A stretch of 64,000 nt of DNA from Cyanophora paradoxa (lineage: Eukaryota > Glaucocystophyceae > Cyanophorales > Cyanophoraceae), in contig QPMI01000432.1 of the NCBI GenBank assembly GCA_004431415.1, positions 124,001 through 188,000 of the forward strand. Reading direction: 5' to 3'. The position numbers and the translations under genes are program-made. Below are positions 51,401 to 62,728 of this stretch, piece after piece. The notes beneath the pieces are model-generated. The model was not told the DNA's origin, made no database searches, and was given only the letters and a program-made list of their open reading frames with translations. The stretch's first letter is position 1, and each line of letters opens with the position of its first letter.

Positions 51401-54400
51401 CCCGACCCGCCCCCTCTCCCCCTCCTCAAGGAGGACGCCCCCCGGGCGCCCCAGCCGGCCCCCCCGGGCCCGGGCCCCGCCTTCGAGCTCGCCCCGCACC
51501 CCTTCGCCCGCGCGCCGCCGGGGAGACGGCGGGGGCGCCGCGGGGGCCGACCCGGGCGGGAGGATGCGCTCAGCGGGGCGGCGGCTCGGACCGCGTGGCG
51601 GGGCTGGGGCAGGGGCCGCCGGGGCCCGACGCGCGCTCCCAGCAGAGCATCGCGTCCCCCGAGGAGCTGGCGCGGAAGCGAGCCCACAAGGAGCAGGCGA
51701 GCCGCCGCCCAGCCTACCCCGCCCCTCCGCTTATCCTCGAGCCCGGCCTGGCTAACTCGCGGGGCTCGTCTGCGCGCAGCTGACGCGGGGCCGGATGCGG
51801 TCGGCGCGGCTGCTGACGGGCGCAATCGCGGCGACGATGGCGCTGACGCTCGTGGCGGGGGCGGCGCTGTACGGCGCGACCATCCCCTTCGCCGACGGCC
51901 TCCTGGAGGGCGCCGCCTCGCCGGGCGACCCGCTGGAGGGCACGGGCGCGGGGGCCGGCGACGTGCACGCGGCCGGGCTCCTCTGGCAGGCCGCCGTGCG
52001 GGCCGCCGCCGCGGCGCGGGCCGTGCAGCTGGCGGGCCGGGCCCGGGCCCGGGCGGGGGCGGGTGCCGCGGGCCCGGCGGCGGCGGAGCTCCGGCGCTGC
52101 GCCGACGCCCTCACGGCACTCGCCGACCGCCTCTACTGGACTCGGTGCGCCCTACCCCCCACCCTTCGAGGCCGATGCCGGGGCGGGGCGGGGCGGGGCG
52201 GGGTGGCTGACGGGGGGCGGGCAGGGGCGGCCTGGAGCCGCACCTGCGGGCCCTGTGGGAGGCCCCCGTGGTCGAGGTGCGCCCCCGCGCCCCCAAACAC
52301 TGGAGCATGCACCAGCCTAGGCTGCCCGGCCGCCTCCCCCCCTGCCCTAACGCGCCCTCCCCTCCTCCAGGTACGCCTCTACGACGGGGAGCGGGCCGGG
52401 GGCCCCTGGACGAGCGCCGCGGTCTCCTTCGCGGACGCCGTGGGCCGCCTCGCCCGCCGCGCCGCGGAGGTCGCCGCCTTCGACGCCGCCCAGGTGCGCC
52501 CTTTCGAGCTCGTCCGCTCGCCCGCACGCCCGCTCGTTCGTTCGCTCGTAAGAGAGAGCGACGCCGAATCTACCTTAGTCGCCCTGCGCCCCCCCCCCCT
52601 CCCCCCCCCCCCCCCCCCCGTCACCCCCCAACTAACGGCCGCCCCCCGCGCAGCTGGCGTCGGCGGCGGCCTCGCCGGCCTTCCGCTACGTGGTGGAGAA
52701 CGCCCCCGCGGGGGTCGCCGACGGGGCCGACGCCCTCCTCCGCGCCCTCGCCGACGAGGTCGCCAACGAGGCCGACCGCCACAGGCGCGCCCCCCCCCCC
52801 ACCCACTTGTTTTAGATCGAGTCTAGTCTTAGAGGGCGCTGCGCTCTAGATCTAGTCTGTAGGGGGCCCCGCCGCCGCCGCCACAGGCGCCTCCGCCCCG
52901 CTGCAGCCTACCGGCAACGCGGAGGGCCCTCCTCCTCCTTCTCCGCCCCTCTCACCGCCGCCGCTGCGCGCGCGCAGGCTGGCGGTGTACGGGGTCTTCT
53001 TCGGCCTCTACGGCGCGTGGCTCCTGGCGCTGCTCGCGCTGCAGCTGCCCACCGCGCGCTCCCTCTTCCGCGAGCGCGCCGCCGTCATGTCTCTCTTCCT
53101 CGAGATCCCCAAGGTGCCCGAAAAGCTTAAGAGCTAAAACGGAACTAGGCACAGTTCTACGCTAGGCGGAGTTTGCAAGTAGCTCCTCTGACGCGCAGGG
53201 GCGGGCGGCAGGCGACGGTGCGGGAGATACGGGACGAGCTGGCGGGGGGGCTCTCCAGGGCGGCGGCCGCCGCGGCGTCGTCGTTGGCGGCGCGGCGGCG
53301 CTCTTCGGTCGAGGGCCCCGGCTCCGCCACCGAGCGGACCCTCACGGACGGCGAGGGCGGGTCCAGCACGCCCCTGCGCTCCTCGCCGCCGGCGCTCCAG
53401 CCGCAGCCGCAGCCGGCGCCGCCCTCGGGCGTGCGCAGCCGGCGGAGCTCGGCGGTGCGGTTCGGCGAGGGGGAGGCGGCGTCCACGATGTCGCCGCGCA
53501 GCAAGGAGGAGGAGGAGGCAGCGGCGCGGGGGCGCGAGAAGGAGCGGGAGACGCGGGAGCGCGAGGCGCGGGAGCGCGACGTCCACCATTTCGTCCAGGT
53601 CCTCCCTCTCCCTCCGCCCCATCTCAGCCCTCCTGACCTGCCTCTGACCCTAGCGGGTGCGGCGGCGCCGCCCCCTGGAGCGCCTCGTGCTCCGCATCGT
53701 CGCCGCGAGCCTCCTCTCCGCCGCCCTCCCCCTCGCCATCTTCATGTCAGCGCCCGCGTCTCCTCAGACCCCTCTGAGAGGCCTCTGACGGCCCCTGCTG
53801 CAGCGTGTCGCTGCAGCTGACGGACTGGGCGGCGGCTGCCGCGGAGCGCCTGGCGGGGGCCGAGCGCCTCGGCGCCCTCGCCCCGCACCTCGCCCTCGCC
53901 CTCCAGGTGACCCCGGCTTGTTCTAGGCTGGGCGAAGTTAGAAGGGGAAGAGGGGGGCGCCCCGGCCCTTCGGGTCGGGCGCTGACGCCCCCCGCCCCCG
54001 CCAGGAGCACGCCCTCAACGCGACGGCCGCCGCCTCCCCCGCCGCCGCCGCCTCGCCGGCGGTGGCGGCGCGCGCCCGCGCCTCGCCGCCCGCTGGGAGG
54101 CCGAGGCGGCGCTCCTGCTCCAGGTCTGCCCCAGGGCGTTGCAGCCGCTTATTTGCCGCCGCGCGCTTGCCCCCCTCCCCTCTCACCTCGGGGCCTCGCC
54201 TCGTCGGGCAGGCGGGGCGGCGGTCGGCGTGGGAGCCGCACTACCGCTTCGGGGGGGAGGGCCCCGCGCAGCTCGCCGCCGCGGCCGCCGAGTTCGGCGC
54301 CGCCGCCGCCGGCTTCCTCGCCGCGGCGCCCCAGGTCCCCGCCCTCCACCCCCTGCCCCACGCCTTTCTTTGCTGAGGCGCCTTCTCCCTCCCTCCGCCC

Positions 54401-57400
54401 CCCCTTTCTCCGCAGCACCTCTCGCTCTCCGCGCCGCGCCTCGTCGCCGCCGCCTCGGCGGCGCGCCTGCCGCTCTCCCCGGGCCCCGCCGCCGACCCCG
54501 CCGCCCCCTCCCTCGCCTCCCGCCTCGCCGCCCTGCAGCGCGCCGAGGAGGCCGAGGTACACCCCGCCCATCCCCCGCCTCCACTCCAACCCGCCTTCCC
54601 TGACCTCCACACCTTCCCTCAGGTGCGGGCGGGGGCGGCGGGGGCGGCGCGGGGCCTGACGGTGGCCTTCGCCCTCTTCGTGCCCCTCCTGCTCCTCGAC
54701 GCCGCGCTCCTCCTCCGCCCCGCCATCCTCGGCGTCCAGGTCAGAAGGGGGAGGGGGAGAGGGAGGCGAGAAGAGAAGCTAGAGCGCGGGGCAGCTGGTG
54801 CTGCTGCACGCGCGCTAGATCTGATCCGATCCGATCCGATCTGACCTGATCTGCCCGATCGCTCGGCTAACGCCGCCGATCGCCCTCGCCCGGTGCGCAG
54901 GGGGAGCACGAGCGCTCCCTCGCCATGCTCCTCATGATCCCCGTACGCGCGGGCGCCCCCTCCCCTTTCCGGCGCCCCCCTCAACGCCGGGCAGACGGAG
55001 GTGGTGGAGGACGTGCCGGCCCTCCGCGAGTTCCTCGCCACCGGCCAGGTCCTCCCCCCGCCCCGCCCCGCCCCGCCCCGCCCCGCCCCTGGCGCGCCCG
55101 AAGAGTAGTGAAGAAAACTCGGCTTCGCCCAGCGTTTGCTTCAATTAAACTGCGCCCGCCTCTCGTGCGCTGCGGCTGACAAGGCTTCGCCCCCGCTCGC
55201 CCGCTCGCCGGGGAGCAGACGCAGGACGTGAAGCAGATGCTGGCGGACACGCGGGAGCAGACCAAGTCCATCCTCCAGGCGCCCCCTCCCCCTTCTCCCC
55301 TCGAGCCCCTCGCCCCTCCCCCCGCCGCCCCGCTCACGCTGGGGCGCAGGCGGCGGTGGACGCCGTCATCGTCGTCGACGACGAGGGCCGCATCCAGGTG
55401 CCCCCTCGAGGTCTAGCCCTCGGAGAGAGGGGGGGCGAGAGTCGATCGGGGCCCTGTCGGGGGCCCCGCCCCGAGTCGGATGGATGGATCTGGGCCCCGC
55501 CCCGAGTCGGATGGATGGATCTCCAGAGAGAGGAGGCTCCCAGAGAGAGGAGGAGTGGGAGAGAGAATCGAGCGGGGCCTCGGATGGATGGATGGATGGA
55601 TGGATGGATGGGTCTCGAAGACACGAGATGCGAGAGACTTACTGGGCTAGGCTACTGGAGATCTATGATGCGGTAGATAGGCTAGTGGGCCGGTTGGGCG
55701 GGGCCCGCCGAGCGCCTGCCACCGCGGGCGGGCCGGGGCCCTTCCGACCGCTGCGCGTCCGCAGGTCTTCAACCGGGCGGCGGAGGAGCTGCTCGGCTAC
55801 TCCCGCGACGAGGCCGTCGGTCCGCCCCCTCCCCGCCCCCGCCCCATCCAGCCGCCGCATCCCGTCTGACTCTGGCGGCCCGCACGCAGGGATGCCGATC
55901 TCGACGCTGCTGCCGGCGCTCCCCGTCGGCTCCTGGCGCGTCGACGAGACCCGTGAGCGCGAGAAGCGGAAGGAGAAGGAGGGCGAGAGGGGGGCGGGCA
56001 AGGAGAGCCTCCGCCGCCGCAAGGTGAGCGGGCGGCGCGGGAGGGGGACGCCGCCGGCTTCAATAGACTGGGCTGGCTTGAGGCCTCTACAAAATTAGGC
56101 CAGCCTGTGTCTGGCCCTGGCTCCCCCCCGCCCGCCGTCTGCCCCCCCGCCTCAACCCCCGCCGCCCTCTCAGATGAGCGTGCTGCGGGTGCCGGTGGGG
56201 GTGCCTGCGAACGCGAAGCGCGGGCGCGGCGGGCGCCTCGCCAGCGTCGAGACCGTCACCGCCCAGGTCTGAGCGAGCCAGAGGAAAGAGAGAGGGCGGA
56301 GAGCGCGCCCGAGAGAGCAAGCGTGCAGCCCTAGCTAGATCTAGACCCGGGCCCCCTCTCGGGCTCCCTGTCCGCACGCCGCGCCCCGCGCCAGCGCGTC
56401 GGCCGCGGGAGCGTAGCATCGAGCTTAAGCGCCCTCCTCCCTCCCCCCATCCCCCCGCAGATGGACATCGCGGCGCGGCGCAAGGACGGCACCAGGTCCC
56501 TCGCTTCGCTCACCCTCACCCCGCCCTCGCTCACCTCCTCCGGGGGCCCCGCAGCTTCCCGGCGACGGTGTCGCTGGGGACGGGGATCACGGCGGGGCGG
56601 CCCTTCTCCGTCCTCTTCATCCGCGACGTCACCGACCGCCGCCGTCCGCAGCCCCCTCCACCCTCCAGCCTCATCCAATCCAATCCAATCCTGGCGCGCA
56701 GGGCAGGAGGAGGAGCTGGAGCGGGAGCGGCAGCGCTCGGAGGCCCTCCTCGCCTCCATGCTCCCCCAGGCGAGCTCCGCCCCCGCCTGCCCCGCCTCCT
56801 CCCCGCCCCCGCCCCATTCGCCTCCGACACCACTGCGTGACTAGCGCCCTCCGCTGCCTCTCTCGCCTCGAACCCCTCCGCTCTGCCCCTGACTCGCCCC
56901 GCCCCCGCCCCTTAGGGGATCGTGGAGCGGCTGAAGGCGGGCGAGCGCGTCATCGCCGACCTCATCGACGAGGGTCCGCCCCCGCCCCGCCCCGCCCCGT
57001 CCTTGAGAGCCTTGGAGCCTTAGAGCCTTGGAGCCTTGGAGCCTTAGAGCGTCAGGCGCCAGAGCGGCGGTCTCTGAGCGCCGCCCCCGTCTGACCCCCG
57101 ACCCGCGCTTCGCCCCGCCCCGCCCCCGGCAGCGACGATCCTCTTCTCGGACCTCGTCTCCTTCACGACCCTCGCGGCGGGGATGCAGGTGCCGCCCCGC
57201 CCCCCTCCTCCTCCTCCTCAACCTCCTCCTCGTGTCCTCCACTGCTCACGCGCCGGCCTGGGCCGGGCAGCCGGAGGAGGTGGTCTCGCTCCTCTCCGAC
57301 GTCTTCGTCCGCTGCGACGAGCTCGTCGACGTCCGCACCCCCCGCCCCCGACCCGGAGGCGCCCTGAGCGCTCTGATGGCTTCTGACCGGCACCCCGCCC

Positions 57401-59289
57401 CGCGCGCAGGCGTACGGGCTGGAGAAGATCAAGACCATCGGGGACGCCTACATGGTCTTCACGGTAGGCCCCCTCCCCAACCCACCGCTCGCCCCTTTTA
57501 ACTGAATCCGGCTTCTCAGACGAAGCCGGCGGAGGTGATGGTGGACTTTGCTCTGGACATGGTCGAGGCGATGCACCAGCTCGCCGCCGAGCGCCGCCTC
57601 CCCGTCCAGCTCGTGCGCGGAGCTTACCGCCCCCCCTCCCCGCCCCTCCCCGCCCCGCGCCCCGCCCCGTCCGGGGCTGTAGCTCCTCTAGATCCCACTG
57701 TCTAGCACCGCCCCTCCCCTCCAGCTCGTCCGCCCCCCGAGCTCGAGCTCCTCGAAGCCATCGCCCACAGCTCACCGCCCCGCCCGCCCCCGCCCGCAGC
57801 GCGTCGGCATCAACACGGGCTCCCTCATCGGTGCCGCCTGCTTTCTTCGCGCCTCGCCCGCCCGCCTCGCCCGGCCTTGACGCGGGCCGGCCGGGCTGCG
57901 TGCGTGCAGCCGGGGTGATCGGGACGACGCGGCTCGCGTACGACGTCTGGGGCGACGCCGTCAACCGTGCGCCAGCGAGCGAGCAAAGCTAGCCGAGGGA
58001 GCCGAGGGCAGAAGGATGGGCGATAGATAGATAGACAGGGTCTTGCAGGGCTGGGCCCCTTCCCTTCGCCCCACCCCGCCCCGCCCCCGCCCCGTGCGCC
58101 AGCGAGCGAGCGGAGCCGGCCGCGGGATGGGCGATAGGATAATCTTGAAGGGCTGGGGCCCTTCCCTTCGCCCCGCCCCGCCCCGCCTGAGGCGCGCGCC
58201 CGGTCCCGCCCCTCGCGCGCAGTGGCGAGCCGCATGGAGTCGACGGGCCTCCCCGGCCGCGGTGCGCCCGCCCCGGGCAGGAGCCGCCCGGCGCCTGTCC
58301 AGCGCCAGCGCTGACGGCGGGGCGGGGCGGGGGCTGGGCAGTGAACATCTCGCCGTCGACGTACGACCGCGTGCGCTACAAGTTCGACGTCGAGGAGCGC
58401 CCCAACGTCCAGGTGGGGGGGCCCCACCGCAGCCGAAGGGGAAGCCGAGGCCTCCGCCTCCGACGCCTCGGCCTGGGCGCAGGTGAAGGGTAAGGGCCCG
58501 ATGACGACGTACCTGATCCGGGGCCGCCGCGCCCGCGCCGACATCAAGGCCGCCCTCCAGGTCCCCCCACCCCCCCACCCCTCTTTCCCCCGGGGGGGAG
58601 GGTCGAGGGTCGGCGAGGGCGTTCCACCAGAGGCCCCGGGGCCCCGAGAATAGACTCCAGGCTTCTGAGAGGCCTAGACCTAGGGGCGCGACCTGTAGCC
58701 CCCACTCCCTCCCCCCCCCTCTCCTTGCCCGCCTCGCCTCCGAGGAGCCGTCCGTCCCGGGTGCCTGACGCCGGCGGGGCGGGGGCAGGAGTCGGCCTCG
58801 CGTGCCTCGCGCTCGCTGCGCTCCCTCTCGCGCCGCTGGGACGCCCCCATCGAGCCCGAGGACGGGGACCGGGACCCGCCCTCGGACCCCGAGCTCCCCG
58901 CCTCACCCCGCGCCGCCTCCGACACGCCCCGGCGGCCCCGCGGCGAGCCGTCGGGGGCGGCGGCGGCGGTGCGGCGGCGGCTGCACGGGGCGCTCAACTC
59001 GTCGGAAGCGAGCACCGGGACGGCGACGCCGGTGCACCCGCGCGCCTCCGTCCTGCTCGACCTCGTCTCCAGCGCCCGCGGGCGCGACTCGCCGGCGCCG
59101 GCCCCGGGCGCCCCCGCCCTCGGCCCCGCCGCCTCCGGCTCCGCCGCCTCCTCCGGCTCCGCCGGCCCGCTCCCGGCCCCCGCCCCCGCCCCCGCCGCGC
59201 CCAGCCTGGTGCCCTTCACGACGGCCGCCGGGCCACCCGTCATTCTGAACCCCGTATTCTCCTTCCCCAGCATCCTCCCCTCCGCCTGA
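48403..59289 (+). CDS. Multi-pass membrane, TPR-like, PAS, class III adenylyl cyclase
   Basis: One gene of about 10.9 kb with over 30 short introns. ATG 48403 (MSSTDTSDGVAFHQGFKRLR). First membrane block: ILVLVWSRLLFFLTVSGFEL, LRILWTFVGGVSAILLFLFA, GRPVALLLPTAALVPGLGAA, WLASLFFAPVFVLLCTLFAL, FVVLQAALMCKLFLL and later helices. Then TPR-like helices (EFAVQRALSEYGKEGSV, ARARTLFWSYLLEGEVE, FGGHAGVFRRWAAFASEVQQ, AELARLRRTERHIR), a second membrane block (LLTGAIAATMALTLVAGAAL, VYGVFFGLYGAWLLALLALQ, ERLVLRIVAASLLSAALPLA, LTVAFALFVPLLLLDAALLL), a PAS domain (AVDAVIVVDDEGRIQVFNRA, AEELLGYSRDEAVGMPISTL) and a cyclase: TILFSDLVSFTTLAAGM and KTIGDAYMVF (metal Asp pair), IKT Lys and YDVWG Asp (ATP specificity), NLASRME (Asn/Arg). 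The architecture recalls tiny-macrocysts (TmcB/C) proteins. A Pro/Ala tail ends FPSILPSA, TGA 59287-59289. Confidence 0.88.
49323..49347 (+). repeat. 25-base poly-C tract in intron
   Basis: Uninterrupted C run just upstream of the DYRRASPNVL exon of the cyclase gene. A second tract of 11 + 19 C lies at 52589-52619. Confidence 0.9.
52589..52619 (+). repeat. Near-pure poly-C tract in intron
   Basis: Eleven C, one T, nineteen C, in the intron before the LASAAASPAFRYVVE exon of the cyclase gene. Confidence 0.9.
55582..55611 (+). repeat. (GGAT)n microsatellite in intron
   Basis: About seven ggat units in the long intron that splits the PAS domain coding sequence; ggatggat also occurs at 55479-55486 and 55510-55517. 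Confidence 0.9.
57006..57052 (+). repeat. GAGCCTT minisatellite in cyclase intron
   Basis: Alternating gagccttg and gagcctta units (about five) in the intron before the TILFSDLVSF exon. Confidence 0.85.
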
Positions 59290-60226
59290 GGCCTGGGCCT
59301 GGGTTCGAGCCCGTTCCGCCCCCACATGTACACACAACGGCTTGCTTCTAGATCTCGTTTTGCTCGAACTTTCGGATTTCAAATCATTGAATCGCTTTCG
59401 CCATCAGTATTGGATATCTAGTCCACCGTTCGCCTGAGTGCTGTCGCCGAAATCTGCTTAGCAAACATGCCGTAGTTGGCCAATGCCGGCCTGGCAGCTT
59501 TGAATTTGTCCAACTGGAGAATCTTGATGTGCTTTGTACCCTAGTACCTCTAGTCCGTCGGTATTTATCTCGGAATCATTGCGGCATTTGTTGATTGCTG
59601 CGTTCATGATCAATGATTTTCTTCGTGATTTCTTCATAATCATGCTGCCGGCCGCGGGGGCCGTGCCCAACTTGCTGGCAACTCATGAGCTCCAAGGCTC
59701 CGAGGCTCGTGCAGCAAGCCTCGAAGCCTTGGAGCCTCGGAGGCCCCGCCGCTGACTCAGTAAAGCCTTAAGCTTGATTACGAGACTCGCTGGGCCCGCG
59801 CGCGGGCGGTCCGTGCACGTGGTCCGTCGCATGTACACATCATGGCATGTATCATACTAAGATAGGCATGAGGGGCCGTCGGACTCTGGCCACTTGCAAT
59901 TGCAGGTGGAATTGCAAATGGCCATGCGCCGCGCGGCGCATGCAAGGATTCCTAAGTCACTGAGTTCAGTGACGTAGACGCGCAGAAAGCCCCGGGCCCG
60001 GGGTAGGTGCAAGCGATCACTGGGGGCACGTCATGTCTAGTTGGACCACGCCGCTGAAGTCACCGGAGCTCGGAGGGGCGGCGGCAGCGCCACTGGGCGT
60101 GGCGATTGGACACGAGGGGGCCGGGCCAGGACTGGACGAGGGGAGGGGGGGGGGAGGAGGGGAGGGGGGCGGGGACCGGGAGGGGGGCTACAGCTAGCTA
60201 GCGAGCCTGCCAACCCTGCGGGCGCC
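59290..60226. other. Convergent intergenic region between cyclase and SerRS
   Basis: AT-rich core near 59340-59660, then a strong hairpin (59689-59735) and G-rich sequence before the SerRS stop. Short frames on both strands around 59458-59755 have no recognisable features. Confidence 0.5.
59689..59735. other. Long hairpin: 19-bp arms, 9-nt loop
   Basis: Left arm 59689-59707 (gctccaaggctccgaggct) pairs with 59717-59735 with a single mismatch, loop 59708-59716. It lies about 400 bp past the cyclase stop and may be a 3'-end structure or a small inverted repeat related to the GAGCCTT minisatellite. Confidence 0.8.
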
Positions 60227-62595
60227 CTACTTGGCGGGCGGGTTGCGCTTGAGGCCCTTGGGGGCCTCGCGCTTGAACGGGATGAAGTCCTGGCCGTCGA
60301 GGTACGGCCGCAGGCGCTCGGGGACGACGATGCCCGTCTCCGTCTGATAGTTCTCCACGAGGCAGCACAGGAAGCGCTGCACGGCGCAGAGCGTCGCGTT
60401 GAGCATGTGCACGTACTCCTTCGCCGGCTGGTTCGCCTGCGCCCGCTCGTCCGCGTCAGCGAACGAGAGAAGAAGAAGAAGAAAGAGAAAGAAAGGAAGA
60501 GAAGGCGCGCCTTCTTGGTGGTGCCGAAGCGGATGTCGAGGTTGCGGGACTGGTAGTCCGTGCAGTTCGAGGCCGAGACGAGCTCCCGGAAGGCCCCCGA
60601 GGCCGGGAACCACGCCTGCTCGCGAGGGTTAGGCCAGGCCAGGCTAGGATAGGCTAGGCTAGGGTAGGCTAGGCTAGGCCAGGCTAGCGGCCTCCCTCAA
60701 GGCGGGGCGCGGCGGGCGGGGCGCGGCGGGCGGGGCGGGGCGGGTGGGGGTACGGCACCTCCAGGTCGTACTTCTTGGCGGCGGCGTTGTTGAGCGCGCC
60801 CGAGACGATGTTCACCACGCGGTACGGGATCCCAAGCTGCGCAATCCCCGCGTGAGGGGGCGGCGGAGAGAGGAGAAACGAAGGCGGGCGGGCGGGCGGA
60901 CCGACTGGTAGAAGTCCTCGGCGTTCTTGATCATCTCCTCGTGCATCTCCCACGACTTCTCGGGCGACGTGATCGCGAACTGCTCCAGCTTCTCGAACTG
61001 GTGGATGCGGAAGATGCCTGCCAGCAGGCAGTGAGCTCCGGAGAGGACTCTGGTGGCGCGCAGAGGCGCGGGGATCCGGCGCGCACCGAGGGTGTCCTGG
61101 CCGTGGCGGCCGACCTCCTTGCGGAAGCAGGTCGAGTAGCCCGAGTAGCGCATCGGGAGCTGCTCCGGCGCCAGCCACTCCTTCCGGTGGAACCCGCAGA
61201 TCGTCTGCGCCCCGCAGCCCACACCGATCAATTTCGAATTCGAATTCGATCGGATCAAATCTGACCTGCTCCGAGGTGGCGATGAGGTACTTGTCGTCAC
61301 CCTCGCCCGAGACCTGCCGCCCAAGGAGCGTGCGCGTCAGCGGGGCCGAACAACGCCCCGCTACCCCGTCTCCTTTCTTTTTAGAGCGTCAGCTGGTAGT
61401 GCATGAATAAGGTGATCGTCACTGGCATTCGGCGATCTTGGTGATGGGATGGAATCATCATCCGCCCTCTTTCCCTCTTCTTCTTTACGGGAGTTTCCGC
61501 CAGAACGCGAACGGGGCGCACCTTGTAGAGCTCCTCGTCGAACTGCTCGAGCTGCGCGACCTCCGCCATGATGTCCTTCTTCATGAAGTACGGCGTCTGC
61601 GCGCGCGCGCGTAAGCGAGCGAGCGGGCGGCCGCGCGAGGGGGCGAGCGTGCGCGAGGGCGTGCCTGCAGGGGGACGAAGCCGCGCTTGTTGAGGAAGTT
61701 GAGGCCGTAGTGGATGACCGCGAGCGCGAGCATGACGCCGGGGCCCTTCAGGTAGTACCCGCGGTTGCCCGCCACCGCCTGGCCTGCGACCCGCCGCTCG
61801 TCGCTCGCCACGGCGGAGCCGAGCCGCGCAGGAGGAGGCGAGCCCGCGCACCGCGCTCGTAGTCGACGGCGTCGAGCATCTGCATGATGGCGACATGATT
61901 CCAGAGGCCGTCCTTGGGCTTGAACTCGCCCCAGGTGCGCTCCACCTTGTTGTTGTCCTGCGCCCGCGTCGGGCGCCCCTCGGAGCAGCAGCGGGGCGGG
62001 CGCGCCGCACCTCATTGTCGGACACGGGCACGGACTCGTGCACAAGGTTTCCGATGATGTCGACCTTGGCGTCAACCGCCTTGCGGACCTCCTCCTCCGC
62101 CTCCTCCGCCTTCTTGATCTGCTCGTCGAGCGCCTTCGTCTCGGAGATGAGGTCGTCCGCGGGCTGGCCGGCCTGCACAGAAAGAAAACCAAAGTCAGGC
62201 GCGTGCTTTCGCACGGCACGCAGACCGCGGCTGCAGCGGCGGCGGACCTTCTTGCGCTCAGCGACCTGCTTGCTGATCTTTCCGAGCTCCTTGCGCAGGT
62301 TGTCAGCAACGAAGCGAGCTGCGCGAGAAGAAAGGACGCAATGAGACGACTGCACGCCAGTAAGAGCCGGGGCGTGGCCGCGCGCTCGTCCGGCCGCCAC
62401 ATGATCACGGATGGCGCGGCGCGGAGGCGAGCCGCGCGGCCCTCCGGCGCAGAGCTGCTCACCCTGGCGCCACTTCTGATCCAGCTCGATGACTTCGTCG
62501 ACGTGCTCGACCGGCTTGAAACGCCGGCGCTGCGACTCCCGAACGAGGTCGGGGTTGCCGCCCTTCTCTGGCCGGAAGAGGTTGATGTCGAGCAT
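60227..62595 (-). CDS. Seryl-tRNA synthetase, cytosolic type
   Basis: Charges tRNA-Ser with serine (class II synthetase). ATG 62595: [33 protein letters not shown], then the long antiparallel tRNA-binding helical arm ([57 protein letters not shown]). The catalytic domain follows: [95 protein letters not shown] (motif 2), [78 protein letters not shown] and [20 protein letters not shown] (motif 3 region). It ends [16 protein letters not shown] with the stop at 60227-60229. About eleven short introns. All family landmarks are present. Confidence 0.96.
60629..60685. repeat. GGCTA-based minisatellite in SerRS intron
   Basis: Irregular tandem of ggctaggcta/ggccaggcta/ggctagggta units in an intron before the exon starting AWFPASGAF. 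Confidence 0.8.
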
Positions 62596-62728
62596 TCTTC
62601 CTGTGCGAAGAGAGGCTGCGCTCCTTCGACGAACCCGAACTGAGGGGGGATACCGGTTAACGACGAGTCTTGGCTTCCTGAGCTCCCCGAGCGCCTGCTC
62701 TCTTGAGATCGGCTGGAGTTCGCGTTCC
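62596..62728. promoter_or_regulatory. 133-bp shared promoter between SerRS and SNRNP35
   Basis: The two start codons face apart across only 133 bp, so both promoters and 5' UTRs must fit here or overlap the first exons. No canonical TATA element is seen. Confidence 0.5.

Noticed and set aside
57420-58000. Guanylyl cyclase as the cyclase activity
   Set aside because: The specificity positions are Lys and Asp (IKT...YDVWG), the adenylyl-type pair, so ATP is the more likely substrate.
59295-59320. gggttcgagccc resembling a tRNA T-arm
   Set aside because: Loop is one base short and no acceptor, D or anticodon arms could be paired around it.
60629-60685. Telomere-like GGCTAGG repeats
   Set aside because: Irregular units, short, inside a SerRS intron; not a known telomere repeat.
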